The notes under the pieces are model-generated. The model saw only the letters and a list, made by a program, of their open reading frames with translations. It was not told the origin of the DNA and searched no databases. Made by a program: the position numbers and the translations under genes. Below are positions 43,558-54,005 of a stretch of DNA of 64,000 nucleotides, piece by piece; the first letter of the stretch is position 1; the number at the start of each line of letters is the position of its first letter. Source of the DNA: Dendrolimus kikuchii (taxonomy: Eukaryota; Arthropoda; Insecta; Lepidoptera; Lasiocampidae); contig CM034415.1 in the NCBI GenBank assembly GCA_019925095.2, forward strand, positions 4,807,001-4,871,000, given 5' to 3'.

Positions 43558-43876
43558 TTTATTATTATTTTTTTATTGCAGGAGTTTAGTAGACAGGCAG
43601 ACGGTCCACTTGATGGAAAGCGGTTACCATCGCCTATGGACATTTGCAACACCAAAGGTGCTACAAATGCGCTGCTGCTCTCTTAAAGGAGACTGGAACC
43701 TGGTCACTAATGCCGGGACACAACACAAGGTTGTTATGGCGGCATACTCTAGACCAGGGGTGGTCGCCATCCAATCGAGCAAATACCCTACCACCTGGCT
43801 GTGGGTTGTTTAGTCGCCTCTTACGACAGGCCGCCTGGCCGCAGGTAATTGTATTCTTTCTCCGTTCCTGCACGGA
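43558..43876 (-). mobile_element. SINE-A copy 10
   Basis: Full length with a T-rich left end. Confidence 0.88.
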
Positions 43877-44454
43877 TAAAACGCTCTGTTTGTAAAAGGC
43901 CTTATAACAGGTTTTGGTTACACCGCTATTACGTTATTGCATTATGTGGAAAGCCTGATTTAAATTTGCATTAATTAAAGTTCGCTTGCGAGTAAGTCCT
44001 TAACATCGTTTGAACAGACATCTACTTTAACGAAAAATTCAAGACTGTCTTTATCTGAGGCGCAAAGGGAGAAAAGGTGCAGGGACCTAAGAGTAGGGTT
44101 GCCAGATAGAAAAATCCGCAGAGCGGATGAGTGATATTTTGCAAAATGTGGAGGACTTATAAAAAAAAAGGAGGATAAGTTTAAATAAATGTAACTACGA
44201 TTTTTTTTTTTTTTTTTTACATACTTATCTGAACTACCTATTTTAGACAAAATATCATCATTGCTTAGTATATAGACACAAAAAACGCGGTCAACGCATA
44301 TTGGCATTTTAACTTGAAAAGACAAGACGTGAGATTGAGTGTAAAATTTAAGCTACTTTGACTCCAAAATACTGCATATGACATATTCGTATCGACATTC
44401 AATTGTGATTCTTTAAAACTGACTATATTAATTAAATGATATTATTAGAATATG

Positions 44455-44717
44455 CGCTTGTCCAAGGTGGCTTGGCAGGTTTGACACGTCGGTTATCTCG
44501 ATGTGCTGGTTGCATCACGATGTTTTCCTTTACCGTTGTTAGTAACAATGTCTACATTAGATCAAAAAACTAAGCGGTGTATGCGTTCCGGCCAGGATCG
44601 AACCCGCGCCCCTTGAGTTTGGGACACGTGCGCTAGCCATTACGCTAGTGGTGGGTATACTGTCCGTTCCTCCTGTAATGGGAAGCCCGAGCCCAGCAGT
44701 GGGACATTTATTGGCTG

Positions 44718-44722
<5 letters not shown>
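44455..44722 (+). mobile_element. SINE-C with inverted 5' segment
   Basis: The head and middle (44455 to about 44648) are on the minus strand, with B box GGGTTCGATCCTGG. The tail GTGGGTATACTGTCCGTTCC to GCAGTGGGACATTTATTGGC is on the plus strand. The two parts together make one complete element. Confidence 0.8.

Positions 44723-44789
<67 letters not shown>
44723..44789. repeat. (TA)n microsatellite
   Basis: An uninterrupted TA tract of about 65 bp between SINE-C and SINE-A. Confidence 0.95.
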
Positions 44790-44791
<2 letters not shown>

Positions 44792-45100
44792 CCGTGCAGG
44801 AACGGAGAAAGAATACAATTTCCTGCGGCCGGGCGGTCTGTTGTAAGAAGCGACAAAACAACCCATAGCCAGGTGGTAGGGCATTTGCCCGACTGGATGG
44901 CTACCACCCTGGTCTAAAGTATGTCGCCATAACAACCTTGAGTTGTGTTCCGGCATTAATGGCCAGTTTCCAGTCTCCCTTAAGAGAGCAGTAGCGCATT
45001 TGTAGCATCTTTCGTGTTGCAAATGTCCATAGACGATGGTAACCGCTTTTCATCAAGTGGGCCGTCTGCCTGTCTGCTGAACTCCTGCAATAAAAAAAAA
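44790..45100 (+). mobile_element. SINE-A copy 11
   Basis: Full length, inserted at the right edge of a (TA)n tract. Confidence 0.88.
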
Positions 45101-45462
45101 TTACATATTGGAATATGCCCATAGTGTAAATTATGTTTAGTCCATTGAAAAGTTACATTTAGGGCTGCGTTTTTCAGAGGACGCAAATTAATTTTTTTGA
45201 TATGTATGGGGGGGTTAGTGTAAGCAGTTTTTGAGAAACAGGTTTATATTGTGCCTTATGGTCTATTTTAGCCAAAATATTAATATTTCACTAAAAAAAC
45301 AACATGAACATATTTTATTTAGGAATTTTATAAATATTTTGACATTTCGTAACGAAAACGCGTCAAGCTGTCATGGCGTCTCGGATGACGTCACGGTGTG
45401 CAAAACAAACATCTGGTTGGTTGAAGTGTTATCAAAAGTTTCAAAAAATACATAATAAAAAA

Positions 45463-45612
45463 TGAATACTAATTATTACAAGCACTGTTATTACCGCAAT
45501 GTATCAGTACAACGATAAAAACACCACAGAAACTGTTTTTTTACGTGTCTAAGGGGTAAACAAATAAGGAGAAAGTGGCCACATTTTTGTGAAAATCATT
45601 TTGATGTAAGTG
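45463..45612 (+). pseudogene. THAP-like zinc-finger relic
   Basis: A frameshifted stretch reads MNTNYYKHCYYRN, then in another frame NDKNTTETVFLRV, then RGKQIRRKWPHFCENHFDV before GTAAGTG. The order Cys, T-E-x-V-F-L-R-V, R-R-K-W and F-C-x2-H-F-D matches a THAP finger with the first Cys pair damaged. The donor-like GTAAG follows HFD, as in intact THAP genes. A frameshift plus an in-frame stop make it non-functional. Confidence 0.5.
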
Positions 45613-46430
45613 TTTATCAGCCCTATTTATAATTCTACGTTACCAAATGATATGGAAAATTACGTATAATATCAAATAATGGGATCTGTATCACACTTAG
45701 GTTTGAAACCAAGCTGTTTACCTAGTAAATTTGATTGTAAGCCAGATAGAAGAAAGCGAACTTGTATCAGTCTAAATCGACCATATATAACAATAAAGAA
45801 CAAAAGATGATGCTATTAAGAAAGTGTATAAATAAATCAGTTGAAAGTAGTACTTACTGTATTAGCCAGTACCACAGTGGTGCTAGTTTAATTCTTGAAA
45901 ATACTTCCTAACACAACCACAGGTTCTTACATTAATAGTGAGTAGCTCCAATATTAATTTTCTTGAAACAATCTAATAATAATATTGTCAATTTATTTTC
46001 AGTTTTACCCCAGGAAGAAGGTTTACAAGGTCTTAGAACAACAAATAAATCTGTTTAAGTACTGATGACACATAAATATAGAAGTAAAGCTTCTCAATCC
46101 AGTATTAAGCTAAGCCAGACTGTGGACCAGGCAGGTTCACTAGTAGTCTTCACAAAAATCAGTTTCTTTATTTCCGTTTTAAGTGAAATATTCTGTGAAA
46201 TCATTAAGGCCATCTGGATCAACTATAAGCAAAGTTTCCAAGAAATTAATAATGGAAGAAGTCCCTGTGACACTCTGTCTTTATATACTTCATCATCCAT
46301 TACTCACACAGAGTCCTCACTATCACCATTCCACTCGACACACCCAGATCAAATCTTTCATACAAATAAAAAATATGTAAATAAATATCCTTTCATTGAA
46401 CAATTTTACTTTATAGATGATAAGTACACT
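45613..46430 (+). other. Interior of the THAP/YqaJ unit, no clear gene
   Basis: A possible second exon begins near 46005 (FYPRKKVYKVLEQQINLFK then stop). A 138-codon frame at 46065-46481 has no recognised domain and runs into a MITE; I do not call it a gene. Confidence 0.3.
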
Positions 46431-46433
46431 AAT

Positions 46434-46559
46434 GGCTGGTTCCTATATCTTATAGAGTACATTTACCTTACCATCGCTTAAAATTCGACATAAGCTTCAT
46501 ACAAATCATGTCAAAATTCAACTGACGGGTGAGTGAATAATAAGATATAGGAACCGGCC
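46434..46559. mobile_element. MITE with GGAACCGGCC ends, best copy
   Basis: GGCTGGTTCCTATATCTTA and the inverse TAAGATATAGGAACCGGCC make a 19-bp inverted repeat with one mismatch. Confidence 0.82.
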
Positions 46560-46869
46560 TTAAGTAGTCATGAACTAACCTAGTTACCCTAGCCCTAGAG
46601 CATGGTAGTTTAGTTAACTTATAAGATTGCCTCATTAAATGAAACTCCAAAATCATTTTGTGTTTTATTTTATTATAAAATGATGAGAACAGAATCTACC
46701 TAGTGGTTACTTCATATGCTTTGATAAAGTAATGGATACACATGGCATTCCCAAAATGGTAACAAACTGTCAGTAATAAGATCATTAACATATTCATAAC
46801 TGATTGCTACACAGAAAGTTTAATTTTTTTATTATTAGAAAATCTGGATCCACTATACAAAATATACAT

Positions 46870-47400
46870 GTTTCCACAGCAGTCAAATATATTTATATTT
46901 GTAATTGAGCATATTTCTTTGTAGGCTTCCCATCTTTAATATAATTTGAATATGGTTTGTACTGTAGAGACACTTAATTTCTACTATGCAATTTTCACAT
47001 GTACCATCCGGTGAACCAGCAGTCATTGGATATTGTTGACTTAATATGAGACCACATTTCTTAATTTTTTTTATGAAGTTTCAGCTCCAAATTTTCTCTG
47101 ACTGGGTCTTACATCTACTTACTTCAAAAGCCTGTGATGCTGTTATCCATCCCATCCATCCATAAATTTTTTAATGACAGCATCTGATATTACTGCATTT
47201 CTTAAAAATGACTCACATTTTTCATTATATTTTAAAACAAGTTGATACATTAAAGTGCTGGCTGTATCACTGAGAACAGAATTATGTTGATATTTAAATA
47301 ATGCACAATCCTCAAGTTTCATTTTTTGTCCTTCTTCTAAAAACTTATAAGTACATTTGAATTTGATGGTAAACTAGGGTTACTACTACATATTTTAAAC
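46870..47400 (-). pseudogene. YqaJ-type nuclease relic (lambda-exonuclease fold)
   Basis: Read on the minus strand, the fragments WITASQAFEVSRCKTQSEK, KCGLILSQQYPMTAGSPDGT, CENCIVEIKC and, after a frameshift, DGKPTKKYAQLQ appear in order. G-L-x-L-S-x-Q-Y-P ... S-P-D-G ... V-E-I-K-C is the catalytic core of YqaJ-domain nucleases, where the Asp and the Glu-x-Lys bind metal. Stop codons interrupt the frame, so this is dead. In insects such genes often occur as multi-copy, transposon-like loci. It lies in a unit whose other end carries a THAP-like relic on the opposite strand. Confidence 0.7.
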
Positions 47401-48238
47401 TGGTTCACAGTTGTGACAGCTTCGATTTTTTCCAATAACAATCCGCAGAAGTGCATACTGGTTTTTCACTCCTGCCATGACGATAATTTCGATACATTGA
47501 GATATATCTCAGTTTCGATAGCACTTTATGATCTGGATATATTTTACACTTTACAATACAGGAGTTTGCAATCACGTTTCAAATGCACATAACTTATGGC
47601 GTCATCTCCATAACATACTCGCGACGATCTACAAAAGAAATTTCACCATTAGCATCAACATTTACAAATATTAAAATTATCATAACCTCAAAATTAATTA
47701 TTAAAAAATAATACTTTGCCATATCTTAATCGCAATTTTAACACTAGGTGCTATTGTTTAATGTTATAATACGTAGTATCCATAGTAGTTTGTGATGTTA
47801 TATACTTACACAGAAGTTTTAATGTTATGCAATTCTGCAGAGCAAAAATTGGTGTTAGTTGCGAAAAAGGCACCCAGCATAACAACGCCGATTTTTGGCA
47901 AATTACTGGTATTTGTACAATAACTAGTTGTTGTAGTCATATGAACACAGTGCATAACAATGGAAATACTATTATTTTACAGCAAAACTACTGGAAAACG
48001 ATGAATTTTCACTGAGAATTCATTAACAACTTGTTGTGTTTTGCACACTATGACGTCACGCGCTCTGATTGGCGTTCATTGTCACGTGACTAATGGCTGC
48101 AATGTAACTATTTTATTTCTCAAAAATATAAATTAATATTTATTATTTTAATTAAAACAATTTATTTTTGACTTGTTTAGATCGTAATCTACGATATATA
48201 TAAAAAGCCTAAAACAACCCAAGACCAGCTAGCTATTC
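47401..48238. other. Outer part of the THAP/YqaJ unit
   Basis: AT-rich sequence with scattered short frames and a GATGACGTCA-like segment near 48050 (CACACTATGACGTCACG). A similar ATGACGTCACGGTGTGCAAAACA occurs near 45384 in inverse orientation, so the two may be the ends of one element. No intact gene is seen. Confidence 0.35.
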
Positions 48239-48398
48239 TTGGAAGTATTGACCAGATGGTTAAAAGTACAAACCACTTTTGATTTTTTGAGAGCCTTACA
48301 TTATGAAGGTGATTTCACTGATGATGGAAATAAAAAAAAACCTTTTTTTATTACACCAATACCTTCTAAATTATATATATTATATTATTTTCTATTAA

Positions 48399-48812
48399 TT
48401 GTATTCGTTACATTCAGTAATAAAAAAGATGTATTTTTTTTCTTCAAACCTTCAGATTAAGGAAATTCCTCCACATAATTGTCAGATTATGGATCAGCAC
48501 GACAAGGACATCAAGCTGAATGTTACGATTTTTTTGCATTTTCAAAAATCGGCCATTACTTTTGATCGCGCCTACATCGTCAGTCTTTTGAATAGAAGTT
48601 CCTTTAGGGTTTACATAATCCTTTTTGAATATCTGACGAGCTCGAATATTTTTGAAGTGAAACTATTAGGATTTTTTTCTGTCACGAAAAAGCGTTACAG
48701 CCGCATGGAGGTGGTAGAAGGTATATCGCGTGGTGAGAGGTGGCATAATTTTAAAGTAGACTATGGATGTTTTTTTTGGTTCTTGATCGAATTCAGTTAT
48801 TTTGTTTGGTAA
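48399..48812 (+). CDS. Unrecognised ORF, 137 codons
   Basis: An open frame that includes MDQHDKDIKLNVTIFLHFQK, VEGISRGERWHNFKVDYG and a hydrophobic end FFWFLIEFSYFVW. No domain, splice site or poly(A) signal supports it. It lies between the YqaJ unit and a long hairpin, so it may be part of a decayed element. Confidence 0.2.
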   Translation: MYSLHSVIKKMYFFSSNLQIKEIPPHNCQIMDQHDKDIKLNVTIFLHFQKSAITFDRAYIVSLLNRSSFRVYIILFEYLTSSNIFEVKLLGFFSVTKKRYSRMEVVEGISRGERWHNFKVDYGCFFWFLIEFSYFVW

Positions 48813-48893
48813 AATAAAATATGTATAAATAAAAAATGCATTAATTAAAAAGTACCTAACCTAACCACATCATAATTTGCTTTATACCTGCGA

Positions 48894-49128
48894 AAAATCG
48901 AAATGTCTGCTGGGACACATAGCAGAAGTGAAACTTCAGCGGACAAGTAGCAAAACGAATCGCAACAAAATTTTAACTTGAAGTTTTACGGGCAGATTGT
49001 TAATGTACTTGTCCAATTTGAAAACCTGCCCGTAAAACTTCAAGTTGAAATTTTGTTGCGATTCGTTTTGCAACTCGTCCGCTGAAGTTTCACTTCTGCT
49101 TTGTGTCCCAGCACAAATTTCGATTTTT
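48894..49128. repeat. Long hairpin, about 100-bp arms
   Basis: The left arm 48894-48995 and the right arm 49026-49128 are nearly perfect complements (for example CTTGAAGTTTTACGGGCAG and CTGCCCGTAAAACTTCAAG) around a 30-bp loop. Confidence 0.92.
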
Positions 49129-49486
49129 ATTCCAATTTTCAACCCCTTCGTACGGCCACCCCCACCATGCAAACCGGCAGATTAATATTTCTCCGTTCTC
49201 CGCAACACATGGGGCGCATACATTATTAATATCTGACGCGCTTAAGTATTTCTGTGTGACTTTTTTTTACATTTTTGAAAACCTGTACACGCTCCCCCAC
49301 CAGTGAAAGGGCATACATCATATAACCCTTTTTTCTTTTTAGCATCTAATCTTCACAATTCAAAAGGTCTCCGCGACGCTCAAGTAACTCCCCATTTAGC
49401 CTCTTGGGTTCCCCTACTACTAAGTTGCAGTGAGGTAAGCCGGCAAAGGCTTAGCCCCCTCAACCTCAGACGCCGTCAAATTATCT

Positions 49487-49666
49487 TAATATATATAAAA
49501 CTCCTAAACTACTTGACCGATTTTAATCAAATTTGCACACCGTATGCAGTTTGATCGGACTTGAAAGATAGGATAGCTTACAACCGTTGGAACTGGTAGG
49601 TGGTGCTGACATCGGGTTCTAAATTTTATTTCTTCAAGGCAGAACAACGTCTGCCGGGACAGCTAG
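49487..49666 (+). mobile_element. Helitron-like 3' part
   Basis: CATCGGGTTCTAAATTTTAT then GGCAGAACAACGTCTGCC and GACAGCTAG before T; the same hairpin end as at 18187. Confidence 0.7.
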
Positions 49667-50527
49667 TATATTTATATAATATATTTTTCGTATTCTTAAA
49701 TTATTTTTTGATAAAGTTTTATAGCATTTCCGATATACCATGTTTTGTTTATACGTGTACTTAATTACAATATATACTTAATTATTTCTTATTCAGAAGC
49801 TTTAATGATATAACTTAGATTATAGTACATTAGTGTGTAACATTGGTGATTACCGCCGAGGCGCCATTGCGACTCGAGCCGTAGGCGAGGGTCTTAAGAG
49901 AGCCGAGGACGGTAATCATCAATACACACGTGTATCATACGACGTTTTTCAACACACTTGTGAATAAAATAACAACAAAAACTCATTTTATTTAGTAGAT
50001 AAAAAAAGGTATATATGAGTGAAAGTTTTATTTATTAAACACGTACGAGTTAAAATTATCTATTTAAATAAGAAGTTGCATGAAATGAGCAAGCAATAGG
50101 AACATTAATTTATATGTTCTATAGGGCACGATCTTTTTTTTGAATAAAAACTTTATTAAGAACAAAGCAACTCAACCAATAACATTAAAAAAAAAATCTA
50201 TAACTCACTAGTGAGTTATAATGTTTTTTAGTCACAGTTTGGTTATGGGTGTCATTCTGTGCCTAATTGCGGTGACCATAGAGCCACTTTATGAGCAAGT
50301 GTGTTGAAAAAAATATTTTAAAACAATGATATCTCACAGTTGTGTTTATTTACTGATTGACTACTTTAGGTCTTAATGGGATGTTATGATAGCCTAATGC
50401 CTCGACTACACACCTGAAATAATGGTAGCATTAGTGACCGTTTCACACAGCTGCAGCGGTGGGGTTAATGCGTTACCTATGAAGCGACATTAATTGTTAG
50501 TGACGTTAAACATTGATAGATAATTTT

Positions 50528-50833
50528 ATCCGTGCACGAACGGAGAAAGAATACAATTTCCTGCGGCTGGGCGGCCTGTCGTAAGAGGCGACAAAACAAC
50601 CCACAGCCAGGTAGGGCATTTGCCCGACTGGATGGCTACCACCCCTGGTCTAGAACATGCCGCCATAACAACTTTGAGTTGTGTTCCGGCATTAGCGACC
50701 AGGTTCCAGTCTCCCTTAAGACAGCAGCAGCGCATTTGTAGCACCTTTGGTGTTGCAAATGTCTATAGGCGATAGTGACCGCTTTCCATCCAGTGGGCCG
50801 TCTGCCTGTCTGCTGAACTCCTGCAATAAAACA
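50528..50833 (+). mobile_element. SINE-A copy 12 (in duplicated mosaic)
   Basis: Its 3' junction AATAAAACAAATCTAATATA is identical to that of copy 8, showing shared descent by duplication. Confidence 0.88.
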
Positions 50834-50979
50834 AATCTAATATATTTATTTCAGAAACAACATACAATTTATCATCATTGGAGGGCAGATTCACTGATTT
50901 CGACCAATGGGTTCAAAGGTTAGAAGAAAATTTCGAAATACGGTGCGTAGATTATACTGTACTATAAAATATATAGAAA
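50834..50979 (+). pseudogene. Gag-like coding fragment, second copy
   Basis: The plus-strand twin of 32460-32586, reading SSLEGRFTDFDQWVQRLEEN. Sequence and junctions match on both sides. Confidence 0.4.
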
Positions 50980-51034
50980 GAATGAATGCATGATGAAAGA
51001 ATGACTACACAGATATACAATGCAAAAGTGGATG
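50980..51034 (+). mobile_element. RTE-A fragment, duplicated mosaic copy
   Basis: Reads MHDERMTTQIYNAKVDGCRS and then breaks off into unrelated sequence. It shares the rare 5' junction with the copy at 32446. Confidence 0.8.
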
Positions 51035-51176
51035 GATGCAGAAGTGAATATAGACTAATGGCGTTATTTTTAACTCTAAAAACAAAATGCATAAGACATA
51101 AACTAATGCCACTGAAACTAAAAGATCCTATAAGGCCCAAATGTTGGGGCACTAAAATGATACACCGCAAACGTGT

Positions 51177-51421
51177 GCACTCTGAGATGAGTATGATGGA
51201 TGTGTGGTGTTACAAGAATGGATAAGGTGAGAAATGAGTAGATAAATAAGAGATCTTTGAAAGCTGCATCCGTGACTGAAAAATTGACAAGAAGGTGGTA
51301 TGAGCATGTAATGAGGAGGGATGAAAGTCACGTGATAAAAAGAATGTTAAACTGCAAGATTGATGGGTACAAATGTAAAGGTAGACCAAAAAAGAAATTG
51401 ATGGACTGTGTGAAGGATAAT
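51177..51421 (+). mobile_element. RTE-B non-LTR 3' part, left half (interrupted)
   Basis: Reads KLTRRWYEHVMRRDESHVI and KGRPKKKLMDCVKDN, the C-terminal signature of a BovB-like RTE element. The frame continues after the LTR-2 insertion at 52802. Confidence 0.8.
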
Positions 51422-51517
51422 AGTGTGGCGAGTGATGGCGGAACGATCTAATTGGTATTTAAGAAGTTACAGAAAAATGTAGAAGATTCTAGAAGAAAAA
51501 GACAAAGACAGATACAT

Positions 51518-51836
51518 TTTATTTTTATTTTTTATTGCAGGAGTTCAGCAGACAGGCAGACGGGCCACTTAGTGGAAAGCGGTTACCATCGCCTATGGAC
51601 ATTTGCAACACCAAAGGTGCTATAAATGCGCTGCTGCTCTCTTAAAGGAGACTGGAACCTGGTCACTAATGCCGGAACACAACACAAGGTTGTTATGGCA
51701 GCATACTCTAGACCAGGGGTGGTAGCCATCCAGTCGAGCAAATACCCTACCACCTGGCTGTGGGTTGTTTAGTCGCCTTTTACGACAGGCCGCCGGGCCG
51801 CAGGAAATTGTATTCTTTCTCCGTTCCTGCACGGAT
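51518..51836 (-). mobile_element. SINE-A copy 13 with target duplication
   Basis: AAAGACAGATACAT at 51504-51517 and AAAGACATAGATACAT at 51837-51852 flank the copy, with the T-rich tail next to the left one. This marks SINE-A as a retroposon. The host is LTR-2. Confidence 0.88.
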
Positions 51837-51917
51837 AAAGACATAGATACATACATACATTTCAGAAAGGGATAGATGATAAACAACAGAATAAGGAAAT
51901 GAAGATCGAAGAATGGG

Positions 51918-51990
51918 CCTAAATGGGCCTCTGTTGTTCGTGCCTACCCCGCAAGGGAACTGGCGTGAAGTTATGTATGTATGTATGTAA
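51918..51990 (+). mobile_element. RTE-A 3'-end fragment inside LTR-2
   Basis: GAATGGGCCTAAATGGGC then CTACCCCGCAAGGG and a TATG tail. AGATCGAA on both sides is the probable target duplication, taken from LTR-2 sequence. Confidence 0.8.
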
Positions 51991-52372
51991 GATCGAAATT
52001 ATAGAATAGAAGGTTAAGGAAGGAAAAGACAGAGATAGATAGATGTTTAGAAAGGGATAGACAGTAAATAAAATAATAACGAAAAGAAGATCGAAATTAT
52101 GGGTTCCAGAAGATTCTTCAGGGTATATAAGCAGCGTAAAACGCGGCTACCGAGTAGTTGAAGACAGCGAAACGACATGTGCGATACGAAGTGTTGGAAG
52201 AGAAGTTTAATAGAAGATAGTGACAAGTTTAGAGAGTTGAAAGAAGAGCTCAGTAGAAGACAGTGACAAGTTTAATGAAGAGTTTAGTGGTGAGTTTGGT
52301 GAAAAGTTTAGTGGGCAGTTGAGTGAAGGAGGAGTTTAGCATAGTTTAAAAGGAGACCCAGAAGCAAACTAC

Positions 52373-52624
52373 TTTTTTTTAATGGAGGAGATTAGCAGAC
52401 AGGCAGACGGCCCACTTGATAAAAAGCGGTTACCATCGCCTATGGACATTTGCAACAGCACAGTTGCTACAAATGCGCTGCTGCTCTCTTAAGGGAAACT
52501 GGAACCTAATGCCGGAACACAACTCAAGGTTGTTATGGCGAGATACTTTAGACCAGGGGTGCTAGCCATCCAGTCGGGCAAATGCCCTACCACCTGGCTG
52601 TGGGTTGTTAAGTCGCCTCTTACG
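52373..52624 (-). mobile_element. SINE-A copy 14, truncated, inside LTR-2
   Basis: Lacks the head beyond GTCGCCTCTTAC and has a small internal deletion. Confidence 0.8.
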
Positions 52625-52801
52625 TGCGGTTAATTCGGAGGTGAACACCGCAGCATCAGGAGGTGGTGTACGCAATATCGGCGACGGTATTGTGAGTGTT
52701 GGGGCAACCCTGCGGAGAAGAATCACGTACGGCTGTGTAAGTTAATAAAAGGATTTAGTTAAGAAAACTGATGTTCTCGTCCAATCCTAAGTGCGTACGT
52801 A

Positions 52802-52890
52802 ATAATATGATGATGCGTGGCAGAGGACGTATGTCAGAATCCAGGAGCATGGAAGGACAAGACTTATTGTGCCGACCCCAAATAATTGGC
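52802..52890 (+). mobile_element. RTE-B 3' part, right half
   Basis: ATAATATGATGATGCGTGGC through TGTGCCGACCCCAAATAATT continues the coding 3' end broken at 51421. Removing 51422-52801 and one ATAAT restores the order seen at 12419. Confidence 0.75.
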
Positions 52891-53064
52891 ATTTGGCCAC
52901 AGTCACTAACAGTGACATTATCCCAGATGAAGTAGAGACATTAGATGATAAAAACTATCTCAGTTCATTCAAATGACAGTCAATACAGTGATACAATCAA
53001 CTGCGTGCTCCTCTATTAAGAGCACACTGATACTAAACACTGATGTTGTGTTATGTTAACTAAA

Positions 53065-53337
53065 GGCCTTACTTATAATCGTTTCTTAAATTTAAAGAAA
53101 CTGCTCATCAACTGATTAGTGAAAATCTTACCCATAAACTCCTCTTTAGTCGAATATTTTGGGTACCATCTACGTTAATCATTCAAATTTCGTTTATCTG
53201 TGCTCCTCTTAGGTAAACAACAGGTAATACACGTTTATAAGTGAAAAAAAAAGATATTGATTGATTAGGGTTTATTCTAATTCTCTTACTTTAGAGATGG
53301 CTAATCGTTCCTTAACCAGATTATTATAAGTAAGGCC
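53065..53337 (+). mobile_element. MITE with GGCCTTACTTATAAT ends, 273 bp
   Basis: GGCCTTACTTATAATCG and the inverse of TTATTATAAGTAAGGCC bound it. The copy at 59342 has the same length in opposite orientation. Confidence 0.85.
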
Positions 53338-54005
53338 GTGATAGTCTTACAGTAATATTTACATGTATTCTTATTTTCTTACCTACAAACCCTTATTAAA
53401 ACATGTATTCAAGAATAATTAAGTGAAAGCTGATACTTGAAATTATGGAAGAAGAATACTAAAAAGCGATACGTAAGTGGGCGTCCATCAAATATGTGAA
53501 GAGTTTATGGGAGGTTGGAGGGAGGGTTGGCAGAATCTCTCGGCAGTCTCGTTATAAATTACAACTCATTTTCAATAACTTATAAATGTTCTCATAAGTC
53601 AAGCGAATTGTAAGAATTCTTTTATGAGAAATAAAGTTTTTTAACTTGAACTTTAGATATGCCTTAAGTTGTCTATGACATTTGAACATCATTAAATATT
53701 CATTGCAAAAATCCTGTTTGTAATGACTTTATGCTAATGGAAAAACAACGCACCTGTACATAAACTACGTACTTTATAAGCATTTATAACATTTTATTAA
53801 CTTAAATTGCAATTCCTAATTAGCGCCCTATCAATTTTACAAACGTGACATTGAAAAGAACATAGTTAAATTTTTTAATTTATGACTGCTTAAGTTTAAA
53901 GGTGGGGGCTTCATCTGCTTTAGTGTTAAAGATTTAGGCCATTTCATGCAGATATGTGTGATGGGCTTAATGTGTTATTGGAGATGCGATTGACAGCTAA
54001 CATAT

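Larger units (their letters stand above)
51422..52801 (+). mobile_element. LTR-2, solo, with three nested insertions
   Basis: Starts AGTGTGGCGAGTGATGG and ends GTGCGTACGTA, with ATAAT at 51417-51421 and 52802-52806. The empty site is predictable because RTE-B reads across it. SINE-A copies 13 and 14 and an RTE-A tail are inserted within. Confidence 0.8.

Noticed and set aside
44648..45022. Frames with long Ile-Tyr repeats
   Set aside because: They are translations of the (TA)n tract.
48399..48812. Calling the 137-codon frame a confident gene
   Set aside because: It is kept only as a low-confidence feature because no domain, splice site or poly(A) signal supports it.
51053..51176. Coding sequence between the mosaic and RTE-B
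   Set aside because: Short frame without similarity or splice signals; probably decayed RTE sequence.
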